From Chitinophaga pinensis (lineage in GTDB: Bacteria; Bacteroidota; Bacteroidia; Chitinophagales; UBA10324), in contig CAMDDP010000022.1 in NCBI GenBank assembly GCA_945892775.1, positions 1 to 50,565 of the forward strand: DNA of 50,565 bases, written 5' to 3'. Made by a program: the position numbers and the translations under genes. The notes under the pieces were generated by a model that made no database searches, was not told the origin of the DNA, and saw nothing but the letters and a program-made list of their open reading frames with translations. Positions 25,007 to 34,656 of this stretch are shown piece after piece. The number at the start of each line of letters is the position of its first letter. Position 1 is the stretch's first letter.

Positions 25007-27067
25007 GTGAATAAAGTTATATCTCAAAATATACAAGCTGGTTTTATTAATCAATTTCTCAGCAATAAAAATTTACAAACAGTTGTTTTGTTCTTTGTTG
25101 CTATTGGAATTTATTCCAATACTTTCAATCATGAATATGTGTATGACGATATCATCGTGATTCAATCAAACACTATTGTACAAAAAGGATTCGCAGGGAT
25201 TCCTGATTTGCTGACGAAGGATAGTTTTTATGGGTACAATAAAGGGAATAGTGATTTAACCGGTGGCAGATATCGGCCGCTTTCGTTAATCACTTTTGCT
25301 ATAGACCATGAACTTTTTGGAAACAATGCACCATTTGAACACATTATAAATGTGTTGTTGTATGCACTGACTTGCGTTGCGCTATTGTTTACACTTTATC
25401 TTTTATTTCCATCATTATCCCCCTTAATAATTTTTGGAGGGGCATTATTATTTGTGGTTCATCCATCGCACACAGAAGTTGTAGCAAACATCAAGAGCCG
25501 CGACGAAATACTTTGCATGGTTTTTATTCTCGCAACATTTTTCTTCTGGATGAAATTATTGAAAGAGAAAAAAACATTGAATCTAATTTTTGCATTGTTT
25601 TCATTTTCTCTTGCATTATTATCAAAAGAACATGCGATTCTTTTATTGGTTTGGTTGCCGCTTGCATGGTGGTTGAATAAAGAAGCTTTGATTAAACGGA
25701 TTTTGATTTCGCTTTTTCCATTCATCATTGTTGCAGGTTTTTATTTATTTATTCGTTCATCATTTGTCGGAATAGTTGGCGATAGAATTTCAACCGATGT
25801 AATGAACAGCCCTTACTATCTTGCAAATGATTCGGAGAAATTCGCAACCATTATTTGGGTTTTCTTATTGTATATGATTAAAACATTCTATCCGTACTCG
25901 CTTTCTTATGATTACACCTACAACGCAATTCCTTACTCCAATTTTTATCAGCCCCATGTTTGGCTATCACTATTATTATTCATTGGAATGATTGCATGGA
26001 TTGTGATTTCAATATTCAAAAAACAATATCATGCTTTGTTATTATTGATTTGGTTGCTGCCAATCATTTTAGTTTCAAATTTGTTTTTCAATATAGGGGC
26101 ACCATTCGCCGACCGTTTTTTATTTCTTCCTACCATTGGAATTTGTATAATGATAATTGAAGCATTATTTATGTTTTATAGAATTCAGAAAGACGAAACA
26201 AAAAAAAAGCAACCCATCTTTTTAATTGTTCTAGTCATATCAGGTTTCTATTCATTTAAAACTTTCGAACGAAACTTTGACTGGAAAAGCAACAAATCGA
26301 TTTTTGCAGCCGATGCACCCAAAGTTCCGAATAGCATAAAAGCCACTTTGAATTATGGTTCCATTCTGATGACTGAAGCCGACACCTCAAAAGACGAGAA
26401 TATTAAAAAAGAAAAACTCGATAGTGCTTTTCATTTACTAAAAAAAGGTATTGCTGTTTATGGAACAGCAGATTTGTACAATCACTTTGGAGCCTATTAC
26501 AATCTAATAAATCAAACTGATAGCTCAGAATATTATTACCGAAAATCTCTGAAAGTTAAAGATTTTGCAATGGCAAAGACTAACCTTCTTGGAGTATTGC
26601 AAAAAAAAGGAGCCAAACTTCACTCTGAAAAAAAAGAAGACTCGGCTTTAATAGTTTTTAGAAAACAATTAGAACTCGATGCTACTTATGTTGATGTTTA
26701 CAACAATATCGGGACGGTTTATTTTGCTGAGCGAAAATTTGATTCAGCAGAATTTTATTTCAACAAAACACTACTGATTCAACCAACTCATCAATCAGCA
26801 ATTAACAATCTCGCCAATACATATCTCAATGAAGGCAATTATTTTTTCCAGAAAAACAATTACGATGCAGCTTCAGAATATTACATCAAGGCAATAAAAT
26901 TTAAACCCGATCATGTTGAAGCTTATGCAAATGCAGGAGTAATTGAAATGCAAAAGAAAAATTACACTGAAGCAAAAAAGTATTTTGAAACAGCACTTCA
27001 ATACAATTCAAACCATGAATTTTCAAGAACCAGATTAATAGAATGCGAAAAACTTATTTCAAAATAA
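25007..27067 (+). CDS. TMTC-like membrane protein with TPR repeats
   Basis: A 686-residue protein with about ten membrane helices in the first 400 residues and TPR repeats in the last 250. The luminal motif HEYVYDDIIVI near residue 41 and GRYRPLSLITF and VVHPSHTEVVANI are typical of the TMTC/GT-C (O-mannosyltransferase-like) family. TPR motifs are seen around VYNNIGTVYFAERKFDSAEF and AYANAGVIEMQKKNYTEAKK. The start is a GTG, the only good choice, because a stop lies nine codons upstream and there is no ATG near. It may transfer sugars from lipid carriers to exported proteins; this is inferred. Confidence 0.82.
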   Translation: MNKVISQNIQAGFINQFLSNKNLQTVVLFFVAIGIYSNTFNHEYVYDDIIVIQSNTIVQKGFAGIPDLLTKDSFYGYNKGNSDLTGGRYRPLSLITFAIDHELFGNNAPFEHIINVLLYALTCVALLFTLYLLFPSLSPLIIFGGALLFVVHPSHTEVVANIKSRDEILCMVFILATFFFWMKLLKEKKTLNLIFALFSFSLALLSKEHAILLLVWLPLAWWLNKEALIKRILISLFPFIIVAGFYLFIRSSFVGIVGDRISTDVMNSPYYLANDSEKFATIIWVFLLYMIKTFYPYSLSYDYTYNAIPYSNFYQPHVWLSLLLFIGMIAWIVISIFKKQYHALLLLIWLLPIILVSNLFFNIGAPFADRFLFLPTIGICIMIIEALFMFYRIQKDETKKKQPIFLIVLVISGFYSFKTFERNFDWKSNKSIFAADAPKVPNSIKATLNYGSILMTEADTSKDENIKKEKLDSAFHLLKKGIAVYGTADLYNHFGAYYNLINQTDSSEYYYRKSLKVKDFAMAKTNLLGVLQKKGAKLHSEKKEDSALIVFRKQLELDATYVDVYNNIGTVYFAERKFDSAEFYFNKTLLIQPTHQSAINNLANTYLNEGNYFFQKNNYDAASEYYIKAIKFKPDHVEAYANAGVIEMQKKNYTEAKKYFETALQYNSNHEFSRTRLIECEKLISK

Positions 27068-27172
27068 TTTCAACAGTTTCATTTAGAAACTTTCTTGAGC
27101 TTCAAAACATTATAAACTTTCGTCTAAACACTTTTTCAACCTAATATTGCATCCTCAAAATTTCAATTTCAA

Positions 27173-28747
27173 ATGATAGAAGCACCAGTAAAACCAAAAG
27201 CGAAATCAAAAACTGTAAATCATAATTTCCTAAAAGCACTGAAACTAAAACAACTCAGTTCCGGTGCAAGCACGGGAGTTGATTGGCTCAAGACAAGCGG
27301 CGAAGTGTTACACTCCTATTCTCCCGTTGATTCGCAATTGATTGGTTCTGTTAAACAGGCAACCAAAGCCGACCTCGATAAAATTTTAACAACAGCAGAA
27401 AGCGCGTTCAAGCAGTGGCGATTGATTCCTGCCCCCAAACGCGGCGAAATTGTTCGCCAGATGGGAAATGAACTGCGCAACTATAAAGAACCGCTCGGAC
27501 AATTAGTTTCTTACGAGATGGGAAAAAGTTTGCAGGAAGGTTTGGGCGAAGTGCAGGAAATGATTGACATCTGTGATTTCGCAGTCGGACTTTCGCGCCA
27601 GTTATATGGGTTGACAATGCACAGCGAGCGCCCCAATCACCGCATGTACGAGCAGTATCATCCGCTTGGTGTGGTTGGAGTAGTCAGCGCATTTAATTTT
27701 CCGGTTGCAGTTTGGAGTTGGAATGCAATGCTTGCATTGGTATGCGGCGATGTGGTGTTATGGAAACCCTCTTCCAAAACTCCAATCTGCGCAGTGGCAG
27801 TTCATCAGTTGATGGAAAAAGTTTTGCGCGACAATAAAATTCCCGAAGGAGTTCTTTCATTAATAATCGGAAGCGGAAAAGAAATCGGCGACGAAATTTT
27901 AAAAGATGCCCGACTTCCGTTGCTAAGTGTAACAGGTTCAACCCGCGTGGGTCGTCATGTTGCAAAAATTGTTGGCGAGCGTTTCGGAAAAACCATTCTC
28001 GAACTCGGCGGCAACAATGCCATCATCATTTCCGAAAATGCAAATCTTGATATAGCCATTCGCGCCGTTGCATTTGGAGCCGTCGGTACTGCCGGTCAGC
28101 GTTGCACAAGTACACGCCGCTTAATCATTCACGAAAAAAATTATAACAAGGTCAAAGAGCGTCTCCTGAAAGTTTATTCGCAGCTCACCATTGGCGACCC
28201 GCTCGATTCAAATAACCATGTGGGTCCGCTCATCGATAAAGATGCAGTGCGCCAGTTCACCGAAGCCATTCAGATTGCGCAGGCACAAGGCGGAAAAATT
28301 TTGTTCGGCGGCCAGGTAATGAAGGGCAAGGGATACGAAAGCGGTTGCTATGTGCAGCCGTGTATGATAGAGGTGAAAGGAAATTTGCACATTGTGAAAG
28401 AAGAAACCTTCGCGCCCATTTTATATCTCATGAAGTATAAAAATTTAGACGATGCCATTCACTTGCAAAACGATGTGCCGCAGGGTTTGTCGTCAGCCAT
28501 CTTCACCGAAAATATATTAGAAGCTGAAAAATATTTGTCCACTGCCGGCAGCGATTGCGGCATAGCCAATGTAAACATCGGAACCAGCGGAGCCGAAATC
28601 GGTGGTGCGTTCGGTGGCGAAAAAGAAACCGGTGGCGGTCGCGAATCAGGCAGCGACAGTTGGAAACTCTACATGCGCCGTCAAACCAACACCATCAATT
28701 ACGGAAGCACTTTGCCACTCGCGCAGGGAATTAAGTTTGATGTGTAA
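27173..28747 (+). CDS. Aldehyde dehydrogenase, ALDH7 (antiquitin) type
   Basis: A 524-residue NAD-dependent aldehyde dehydrogenase, most like alpha-aminoadipic semialdehyde dehydrogenase of lysine degradation. It has the NAD site LSVTGSTRVGRHVA, the base in LELGGNNAI, and the nucleophile Cys in GTAGQRCTSTRR. FGGEKETGGGRESGSDSWK at the C-terminus is typical. The N-terminal 30 residues are a basic extension. Its codons are visibly richer in GC than those of its neighbours, which may mark a transferred or highly expressed gene. It converges with the flavin oxidase gene. Confidence 0.9.
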   Translation: MIEAPVKPKAKSKTVNHNFLKALKLKQLSSGASTGVDWLKTSGEVLHSYSPVDSQLIGSVKQATKADLDKILTTAESAFKQWRLIPAPKRGEIVRQMGNELRNYKEPLGQLVSYEMGKSLQEGLGEVQEMIDICDFAVGLSRQLYGLTMHSERPNHRMYEQYHPLGVVGVVSAFNFPVAVWSWNAMLALVCGDVVLWKPSSKTPICAVAVHQLMEKVLRDNKIPEGVLSLIIGSGKEIGDEILKDARLPLLSVTGSTRVGRHVAKIVGERFGKTILELGGNNAIIISENANLDIAIRAVAFGAVGTAGQRCTSTRRLIIHEKNYNKVKERLLKVYSQLTIGDPLDSNNHVGPLIDKDAVRQFTEAIQIAQAQGGKILFGGQVMKGKGYESGCYVQPCMIEVKGNLHIVKEETFAPILYLMKYKNLDDAIHLQNDVPQGLSSAIFTENILEAEKYLSTAGSDCGIANVNIGTSGAEIGGAFGGEKETGGGRESGSDSWKLYMRRQTNTINYGSTLPLAQGIKFDV

Positions 28748-28787
28748 TAGTTTTTTTTAATAAAATTTAATGGAAGGAAAAGAAATT

Positions 28788-30155
28788 TCAATTCAAAATT
28801 TCCTCCACCACGCTAAAAGCACTATCCACTGCACCATGCACAGTGGCAAAACTTCCTTCGGTGTTGGTTGCCTCACCGGCAAAATATAATTTGTCATTCT
28901 CCGAAGCGGCAAGATCTTTTCGCGGTTGGTTGCTTGTTTGAGTTGGAAAAGAATAGGCACCACCAATGAATGGTTGTGTGCTCCAATCAATGATATGCGA
29001 ATCAGTAAAATGTGCAGTGGCGGCACCGGCATATGCAGCATCTAATTGCGCAAGACAAAGTGTAATTGCATTGCTCCCTTGCCCACTTAAATATTCTGCA
29101 AAACTTCCCATCACAAATGCAGTCAGCAGATAATCAGATGAGCTTTTTTTAAGCGCGGTAGGCCAGTATTCAGGCACAACTCCATCACTAAAAAGTGAAC
29201 CCAAATCATTTTGCCAGAAAGCGGAATCGAACTTCAGAATAATTTTCATGCCTGCTCCCATTCCGATTCCATTGATAGCAGAAATTTTTGTAGCCGGCAA
29301 TGCAGGTGTGAATGCAATAATATTTTGCTGAAGTACAGTAAGTGGCACGGTGATAATTACTTTATCGGCTTCATAAACAGCGCCATTCTGGTCAGTCAGA
29401 ATAATTTTAGTTTGACTGGAATCAATATTTACAACCTGCGTGTCGTAAATAATTTTCGACAGCATGTTACTGCAATAATTATCCAACACCGAGAGCAACG
29501 ATTTATTTTTAATCATGTAATTGCTATTGCCCGCACTCCATAAATCATTGGATGTTTTTATTCCTGAAAAACTCAATCGCTCCATGCTGGTTCCGAATTC
29601 ACCGCCCACTTGCGCATTGTCAATAAATTTTACACGAGCTGTTATTCCATTATTAATGGAATATTGTTCAGCGGTTATTTCCCCTCCCGAATATGTATCC
29701 ATTGCATCTACCATTTCAAATGCTTTCGAAACTTCAGCATCATTTTTAATATCTTTTTCAAGCTGAACTTTTGAGTCCAGGAAATAATAGTTCTCACCGG
29801 GTTCATTAATAAAATCTGCATTCGAATCCTTTACAATCTGGTACCAACGGGTTCTGTGCCCGTGTACTTCTTCTGCTCCGAGTTCAACAGGAAACGATGC
29901 GAAATCATTCAATGGCAATACGCGGCCTCCGTGAACTGAAGCGGCTTCCAAGACCAATACATCCACATTTCGCTCGGTTAATAATTTCGCCGCAACCATT
30001 CCGGCTGTACCTGCTCCGATTACAATAACTTTTCCTGAGAAACTGCCCTTAGGTACTTTAAGTTTGTTACAACTTGTAAATAATTCAGGTGCCAATAAAA
30101 GCGGTGTAGCAAGCGCAATATTTTTTACAAACCGGCGACGATTAATTCCTGACAT
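28788..30155 (-). CDS. Tat-exported flavin amine oxidase family protein
   Basis: A 455-residue FAD-dependent oxidoreductase related to monoamine and polyamine oxidases. The N-terminus has a twin-arginine motif (NRRRFVKN) and then a hydrophobic stretch ending LFTSCNK, a possible lipobox. The FAD site is VIVIGAGTAGMVAAKLL, followed by EAASVHGGRV. The C-terminal FAD motif is YFAGEATNTEGSFATVHGA. It should be folded with FAD and exported to the periplasm, possibly lipid-anchored. The amine substrate is unknown. It is divergent from the TlpA-like gene and convergent with the dehydrogenase. Confidence 0.86.
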   Translation of the reverse strand: MSGINRRRFVKNIALATPLLLAPELFTSCNKLKVPKGSFSGKVIVIGAGTAGMVAAKLLTERNVDVLVLEAASVHGGRVLPLNDFASFPVELGAEEVHGHRTRWYQIVKDSNADFINEPGENYYFLDSKVQLEKDIKNDAEVSKAFEMVDAMDTYSGGEITAEQYSINNGITARVKFIDNAQVGGEFGTSMERLSFSGIKTSNDLWSAGNSNYMIKNKSLLSVLDNYCSNMLSKIIYDTQVVNIDSSQTKIILTDQNGAVYEADKVIITVPLTVLQQNIIAFTPALPATKISAINGIGMGAGMKIILKFDSAFWQNDLGSLFSDGVVPEYWPTALKKSSSDYLLTAFVMGSFAEYLSGQGSNAITLCLAQLDAAYAGAATAHFTDSHIIDWSTQPFIGGAYSFPTQTSNQPRKDLAASENDKLYFAGEATNTEGSFATVHGAVDSAFSVVEEILN

Positions 30156-30226
30156 AAAATTTATTTGATTAAAGCATTATTGATTAAAGATATTCTCTGA
30201 CAAAATAATAAACTAAAACTTAAAAT

Positions 30227-30234
30227 TATTTTTG
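30227..30234 (+). promoter_or_regulatory. Putative -7 element for the TlpA-like gene
   Basis: TATTTTTG matches TAnnTTTG and ends four bases before the ATG at 30239. The transcript would be essentially leaderless. A clear -33 TTG is not seen. Confidence 0.4.
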
Positions 30235-30238
30235 ACTC

Positions 30239-31462
30239 ATGATTAAATATTTTCTCCTTGCTTTTTTCTTCTTCCTAAATACTTCCTCCCGCGCCCAATC
30301 ACTTTTAGAAAACGGAACATGGCGTTGCTTACTGCAACTAACACAAACCGCCAGTTTACCCTTCGAGCTAAGTGTAACAGACAGCGCAGGAATAAAAAAA
30401 CTCTTCATCATCAACGGCGAAGAAAAAATTCCAGTCCAGAGTTATCGCGAGCAAGGCGATTCAATATTCATAGTCCCTTCTGTTTTCCAAACAGAGATAA
30501 AAGCACAGATTTCTGAAAGCGACATGGGAGGAAATTACCTAAGCGGAATTTTCATTGACTATGCAAGAGCTGGAAATTACACAATACCATTTCGCGCAAA
30601 CAATTCTCCGGAGTTGGAAACTCCTTTCGACTTTGAACCCCGCTCCGACTTCAATGGAAAATGGGAAGTGCATTTCAGTCCCGGTAAAGTGGATAGTTCT
30701 TCAGCAATAGGGATTTTTAATCAGGCAGACAAAAAATCATCAGGAACCTTTTTAACAACAACCGGCGATTACAGATTTTTAAATGGCGAAGTTTGCAAAT
30801 ATAATATGATGCTGCACGCATTTGATGGCGCACATCTTTTTCTGTTCGAAGCATGGATGCAACCTGATAATACCATAAAAGGAACTTTCTACAGCGGTAA
30901 ACACCATAAAGAAGAGTGGACGGCAAAACGAAACAACAATTTCGAATTACCTGCTTCCGACAAATTAACTTTTCTGAAAGATGGCTGGAAGAGTTTACAG
31001 TTTTCTTTTCCCGATGCCGATAGCAATCTTGTTTCGCTTACTGATGAAAAATTCGACCACAAAGTTGTGCTCGTTCAAATCAGTGGTTCATGGTGTCCCA
31101 ATTGCATGGACGAAACTCGAGTGTTGATTCCGCTTTTTAAAAAATATCATGAGCAAGGTCTTGAAATAATCATGCTTAACTTCGAACGAAAAGATGATTG
31201 GAGTTTTGTACAGAAAACTTTAAAGCATGAAAAAGAAGTTTTTCAAATCCCCTACCCGATTTTGTTTGCTGGCCTCACTTCAAAATCTTCAGAATCTCTT
31301 CCGATGTTGAATAAAATTTCCGGTTATCCAACTTTAATATTCATGGACAGAGAAGGCATCGTACGCAAAATTGAAACCGGAATTAATGGGCCTGCTACAG
31401 GAGATTTATATGAGAAGTGGAAGGATGATTTAGAAAGTTATGTAAAAAAATTATTGGAATAA
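30239..31462 (+). CDS. Exported TlpA/ResA-type thioredoxin-like protein
   Basis: A 407-residue exported protein. Signal peptide residues 1-19 (MIKYFLLAFFFFLNTSSRAQ). The N-terminal half is a beta-rich domain of a type common in Bacteroidota TlpA proteins. The C-terminal half is a thioredoxin fold with the redox motif SGSWCPNCMDE near residue 286 and the cis-proline in SGYPTLIFMD. It likely reduces periplasmic disulfides or supports cytochrome or surface protein maturation. It converges with chrA with a 7-base gap. Confidence 0.88.
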   Translation: MIKYFLLAFFFFLNTSSRAQSLLENGTWRCLLQLTQTASLPFELSVTDSAGIKKLFIINGEEKIPVQSYREQGDSIFIVPSVFQTEIKAQISESDMGGNYLSGIFIDYARAGNYTIPFRANNSPELETPFDFEPRSDFNGKWEVHFSPGKVDSSSAIGIFNQADKKSSGTFLTTTGDYRFLNGEVCKYNMMLHAFDGAHLFLFEAWMQPDNTIKGTFYSGKHHKEEWTAKRNNNFELPASDKLTFLKDGWKSLQFSFPDADSNLVSLTDEKFDHKVVLVQISGSWCPNCMDETRVLIPLFKKYHEQGLEIIMLNFERKDDWSFVQKTLKHEKEVFQIPYPILFAGLTSKSSESLPMLNKISGYPTLIFMDREGIVRKIETGINGPATGDLYEKWKDDLESYVKKLLE

Positions 31463-31469
31463 TTTTTTT

Positions 31470-32642
31470 TCACAAAACACTTTTCAAAATCAAACCAACA
31501 ATAGCTGCAGCAAGAATGATATATGGCTCCTGAATTTTTTTTAATAAAATTAAAACGAGAACAGTCAACACAGCAATAATTGCCGTCGGAAAATCAATCA
31601 CACTTCTCATTCCGATTATAATTACTGCCCCAGCCAATGCACCAACAACTGCAGCTGTTATTCCATCGACAAATGCTTTGATACTTTTATTCTTTGCAAT
31701 TATTTTAAAGTAAGGAGCAGGAAGAACCGTGAATAAATAACAAGGCAAAAAAGTAGCCAGTGCCGCCACACATGCACCAGGAAATCCCGCAACCAGGTAT
31801 CCGATAAATCCAACGGTGATAACAACCGGTCCGGGAGTAATCATGGCAACAGCAACAGCATCAAGAAACTGATGTTCTGTTAGCCATTGATATTCATTCA
31901 CTACTCCGCCGTGTAAAAAAGGAACAATGGCTAATCCGCTTCCGAAAACAAATGCGCCGGCTTTTGTGAAAAAAATAGCAATTTTTATAAGTGTTGAATT
32001 TTCATATTCCCAAAAACCTATTTCGGAAAGGAAAACAATACTTACTGCTTCGCCCTTCATCCATTTTGGTGGTGCTTTTATCAGCATGTATAAAATTCCG
32101 GCACCAATAAAAACCAAAACATTTTCTGACTGGGTAATAACTGTTACACTTATTCCCGCAACAAACAATAACCACAACAACCAATTTGTTTTGAACGAAT
32201 CAATATTGAATTTGCCAATTGATTTTGTAGTGAGCTTGTAACTGCTCATTGCAATAATTCCAATCACCGCTGCGCCTACTCCATAAAAAACTGCCTGCAT
32301 CCATGGCAGTCCTCCAAAAAGTTTGTAAGCAATTCCAATCAGCACCACCATAATGAACGATGGAATGATAAAAGCCAATCCGCAAAGTGTCGCGCCAATA
32401 ATTCGGAAATGCACAAAGCCCAGGTAAATTCCCAACTGCGCAGCAAGTGGTCCGGGTGCGAGTTGAGCGAGTGCTAAACCTTCCTTGTATTCTTCTTCCG
32501 AAATCCATTTTCTTATCTCCACCAAATCGCGGTGCATATAACCAACCAATGCAACCGGTCCGCCGAAACCTGAGTAACCAAGTTTCAAAAAATATTTTAC
32601 TAAATCCAGCAATGAACAAGAAGGCCTCTCAGCAATATTCAT
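31470..32642 (-). CDS. chrA: Chromate transporter, ChrA family, two-domain type
   Basis: A 390-residue membrane protein with two homologous CHR halves, as in full-length ChrA. The first has GYSGFGGPVALVGYMHRD, LAPGPLAAQLGIYLG; the second has FTKAGAFVFGSGLAIVPFL and MITPGPVVITVGFIGYLVAG. About ten membrane helices. ChrA exports chromate by an ion-coupled mechanism; some family members carry other anions. The FGGP and PGP motifs are intact. Confidence 0.9.
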   Translation of the reverse strand: MNIAERPSCSLLDLVKYFLKLGYSGFGGPVALVGYMHRDLVEIRKWISEEEYKEGLALAQLAPGPLAAQLGIYLGFVHFRIIGATLCGLAFIIPSFIMVVLIGIAYKLFGGLPWMQAVFYGVGAAVIGIIAMSSYKLTTKSIGKFNIDSFKTNWLLWLLFVAGISVTVITQSENVLVFIGAGILYMLIKAPPKWMKGEAVSIVFLSEIGFWEYENSTLIKIAIFFTKAGAFVFGSGLAIVPFLHGGVVNEYQWLTEHQFLDAVAVAMITPGPVVITVGFIGYLVAGFPGACVAALATFLPCYLFTVLPAPYFKIIAKNKSIKAFVDGITAAVVGALAGAVIIIGMRSVIDFPTAIIAVLTVLVLILLKKIQEPYIILAAAIVGLILKSVL

Positions 32643-32714
32643 GTTTCAAATATGCATTTTTAAAAATATCTGTGATAGAAATACTTACCTTGAAAATAAA
32701 AAACATTCATAGCT

Positions 32715-32722
32715 TACTTTCG
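32715..32722 (+). promoter_or_regulatory. Putative -7 element for the ABC-F gene
   Basis: TACTTTCG (consensus TAnnTTTG with one change) is followed by CGCCC and the ATG at 32728. A TTG lies 22 bases upstream (32690-32692). A start here would give a nearly leaderless mRNA. Confidence 0.4.
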
Positions 32723-32727
32723 CGCCC

Positions 32728-34656
32728 ATGATTAATGTAACAGGGCTTGGAATTTCTCACGGCGGAGAATATTTATTCAATGATGTCACTTTTTTAATTA
32801 ACGACCGCGACCGCATTGGTTTGGTTGGACGGAATGGTGCTGGCAAATCAACCATTCTGAAAATACTCGCAAAAATTCGTAATGCTGATGAAGGCGGAAT
32901 TTCCTATCCGCGCGAATGCACAGTTGGATACCTGCAACAGGATTTGTCGTTCACCAGTGGTAAATCAATTTTTGATGAAACTGCTTCGGCTCTTGAAGAA
33001 ATAAAAAGACTGGAAGCACGTGTGCGCGAACTCACTGAGAAGGTGACCCACACCACAGATTTTTCTGATGATTCGTACATGGATTTATTGCAGGAATTAC
33101 ACGATGCACAGGAGCACTTGCACTTACTAGAGGCTGGGAGTCAGGAAGGAAAAGTGGAAAAAATTTTATTAGGTCTTGGCTTTGATAGAAATGATTTCGA
33201 AAAACCGGTTTCAGCTTTCAGCGGCGGTTGGCAGATGCGTGTTGAACTGGCGAAAATATTATTAAAGCAACCAACATTATTGTTGCTGGATGAGCCAACG
33301 AATCACCTCGACATTGAATCCATTCAGTGGCTTGAAAATTTTTTACAGGATTATCCCGGGGCTATTTTAATTGTATCGCACGATAAACGGTTTTTAGATA
33401 ATCTCACAAACCGCACCATAGAAATTTCGCGCGGAAAAATTGATGATTACAAAGCTGCCTATTCAAGATACATAGAGTTGCGAAAAGAGCGTCGCGAAAA
33501 GTTAATGGCTGCTTATCAGAATCAGCAAAATGAAATTCGTCAGACAGAAGCGCTAATTGATAAATTCAGAGCGAAGGCGAGTAAAGCAAAAATGGCGCAA
33601 TCGTTAATCAAGCAACTCGATAGAAAAGAGCGAATTGAAATGGAAGATGAAGACACAAGCAGTATTCGCTTTCGTTTTCCGGAAGCGCCGCGTTCGGGTG
33701 TAGTTGTAGCTGAAGCAAAAGATTTGACGAAGGCATACGGTGAAAAAACAATTTTAAAAAACCTGAAATTTGAAATTGCTCGAAATGAGCGCGTGGCATT
33801 TGTGGGAAGAAACGGTGAAGGAAAAACTACACTTGCAAAAATTATTAATGGTGGCGAACCTTTTGTTGGGGATTGCACACTTGGTTATAATGTGAAAGTT
33901 GGTTATTACGCACAACAGCAAGCTGAAGAACTGGATGGCAACCTGACTGTTTATCAAACAGTGGAGCGATTGGCTGATCATAACACACGACCAAAATTAC
34001 GCAACCTTTTAGGTTCGTTTTTATTTGGTGGTGATGATGTAGATAAAAAAGTGAAAGTGCTTTCAGGTGGAGAAAAATCGCGACTCGCACTGGCGTGTTT
34101 GTTATTGGAACCTGCAAATCTTTTAATTCTGGATGAACCGACGAATCACCTGGATATGGTGAGCAAGGAAGTATTGAAGGAAGCATTGCAGAATTACGAT
34201 GGCACTTTAATTCTTGTTTCTCACGATCGTGATTTTTTACAAGGACTAACGAATAGAACTTTTTATTTCCGCAATCAAACTATTAAAGAATACATTGGTG
34301 ATATAGAAGAATTTCTTGGGTCGCTTAATCTGGATTCGTTGCAACAATTAGAAATCAAGCAGAAGCAGAATGCGGTCGATAAACAAAAAAGCATCGATTC
34401 ACCTTCAGACAGTGAGCAAAAAAGAAATGCAGATAAAGACAAAAAAAAATTAGAAAACAAATTGCAGAAAACAGAAAAAACTGTTGAAGAATACGAAACA
34501 GCAATTGCTGCAATAGAAAAGAAAATGGCTAACGCGAATGAAATGAAAAGTGCAAACAGTCAGGATATTTTTTCGCAATATGATGAACTGAAAAAGAAAT
34601 TAGCAACCGCCACAAAAGAATGGGAGGAATTGGCGGAGTTGGTGGAAAAAAGTTAA
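32728..34656 (+). CDS. ABC-F family ATPase
   Basis: A 642-residue soluble protein with two ABC domains and no membrane segments. Walker A: GLVGRNGAGKST and AFVGRNGEGKTT. Signatures: FSGGWQMRVELA and LSGGEKSRLALA. Walker B: LLLLDEPTNHLD and LLILDEPTNHLD. A basic coiled linker joins the domains, and a charged coiled coil (residues 540-640) ends the protein, as in Uup-like ABC-F proteins. These act on the ribosome in translation, and some protect against antibiotics. The subfamily cannot be fixed here. It overlaps the convergent ribE by four bases. Confidence 0.93.
   Translation: MINVTGLGISHGGEYLFNDVTFLINDRDRIGLVGRNGAGKSTILKILAKIRNADEGGISYPRECTVGYLQQDLSFTSGKSIFDETASALEEIKRLEARVRELTEKVTHTTDFSDDSYMDLLQELHDAQEHLHLLEAGSQEGKVEKILLGLGFDRNDFEKPVSAFSGGWQMRVELAKILLKQPTLLLLDEPTNHLDIESIQWLENFLQDYPGAILIVSHDKRFLDNLTNRTIEISRGKIDDYKAAYSRYIELRKERREKLMAAYQNQQNEIRQTEALIDKFRAKASKAKMAQSLIKQLDRKERIEMEDEDTSSIRFRFPEAPRSGVVVAEAKDLTKAYGEKTILKNLKFEIARNERVAFVGRNGEGKTTLAKIINGGEPFVGDCTLGYNVKVGYYAQQQAEELDGNLTVYQTVERLADHNTRPKLRNLLGSFLFGGDDVDKKVKVLSGGEKSRLALACLLLEPANLLILDEPTNHLDMVSKEVLKEALQNYDGTLILVSHDRDFLQGLTNRTFYFRNQTIKEYIGDIEEFLGSLNLDSLQQLEIKQKQNAVDKQKSIDSPSDSEQKRNADKDKKKLENKLQKTEKTVEEYETAIAAIEKKMANANEMKSANSQDIFSQYDELKKKLATATKEWEELAELVEKS

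Noticed and set aside
31470-32642. chrA as part of a metal-resistance island
   Set aside because: No regulator, reductase or other resistance genes are near, and flanks are housekeeping genes.
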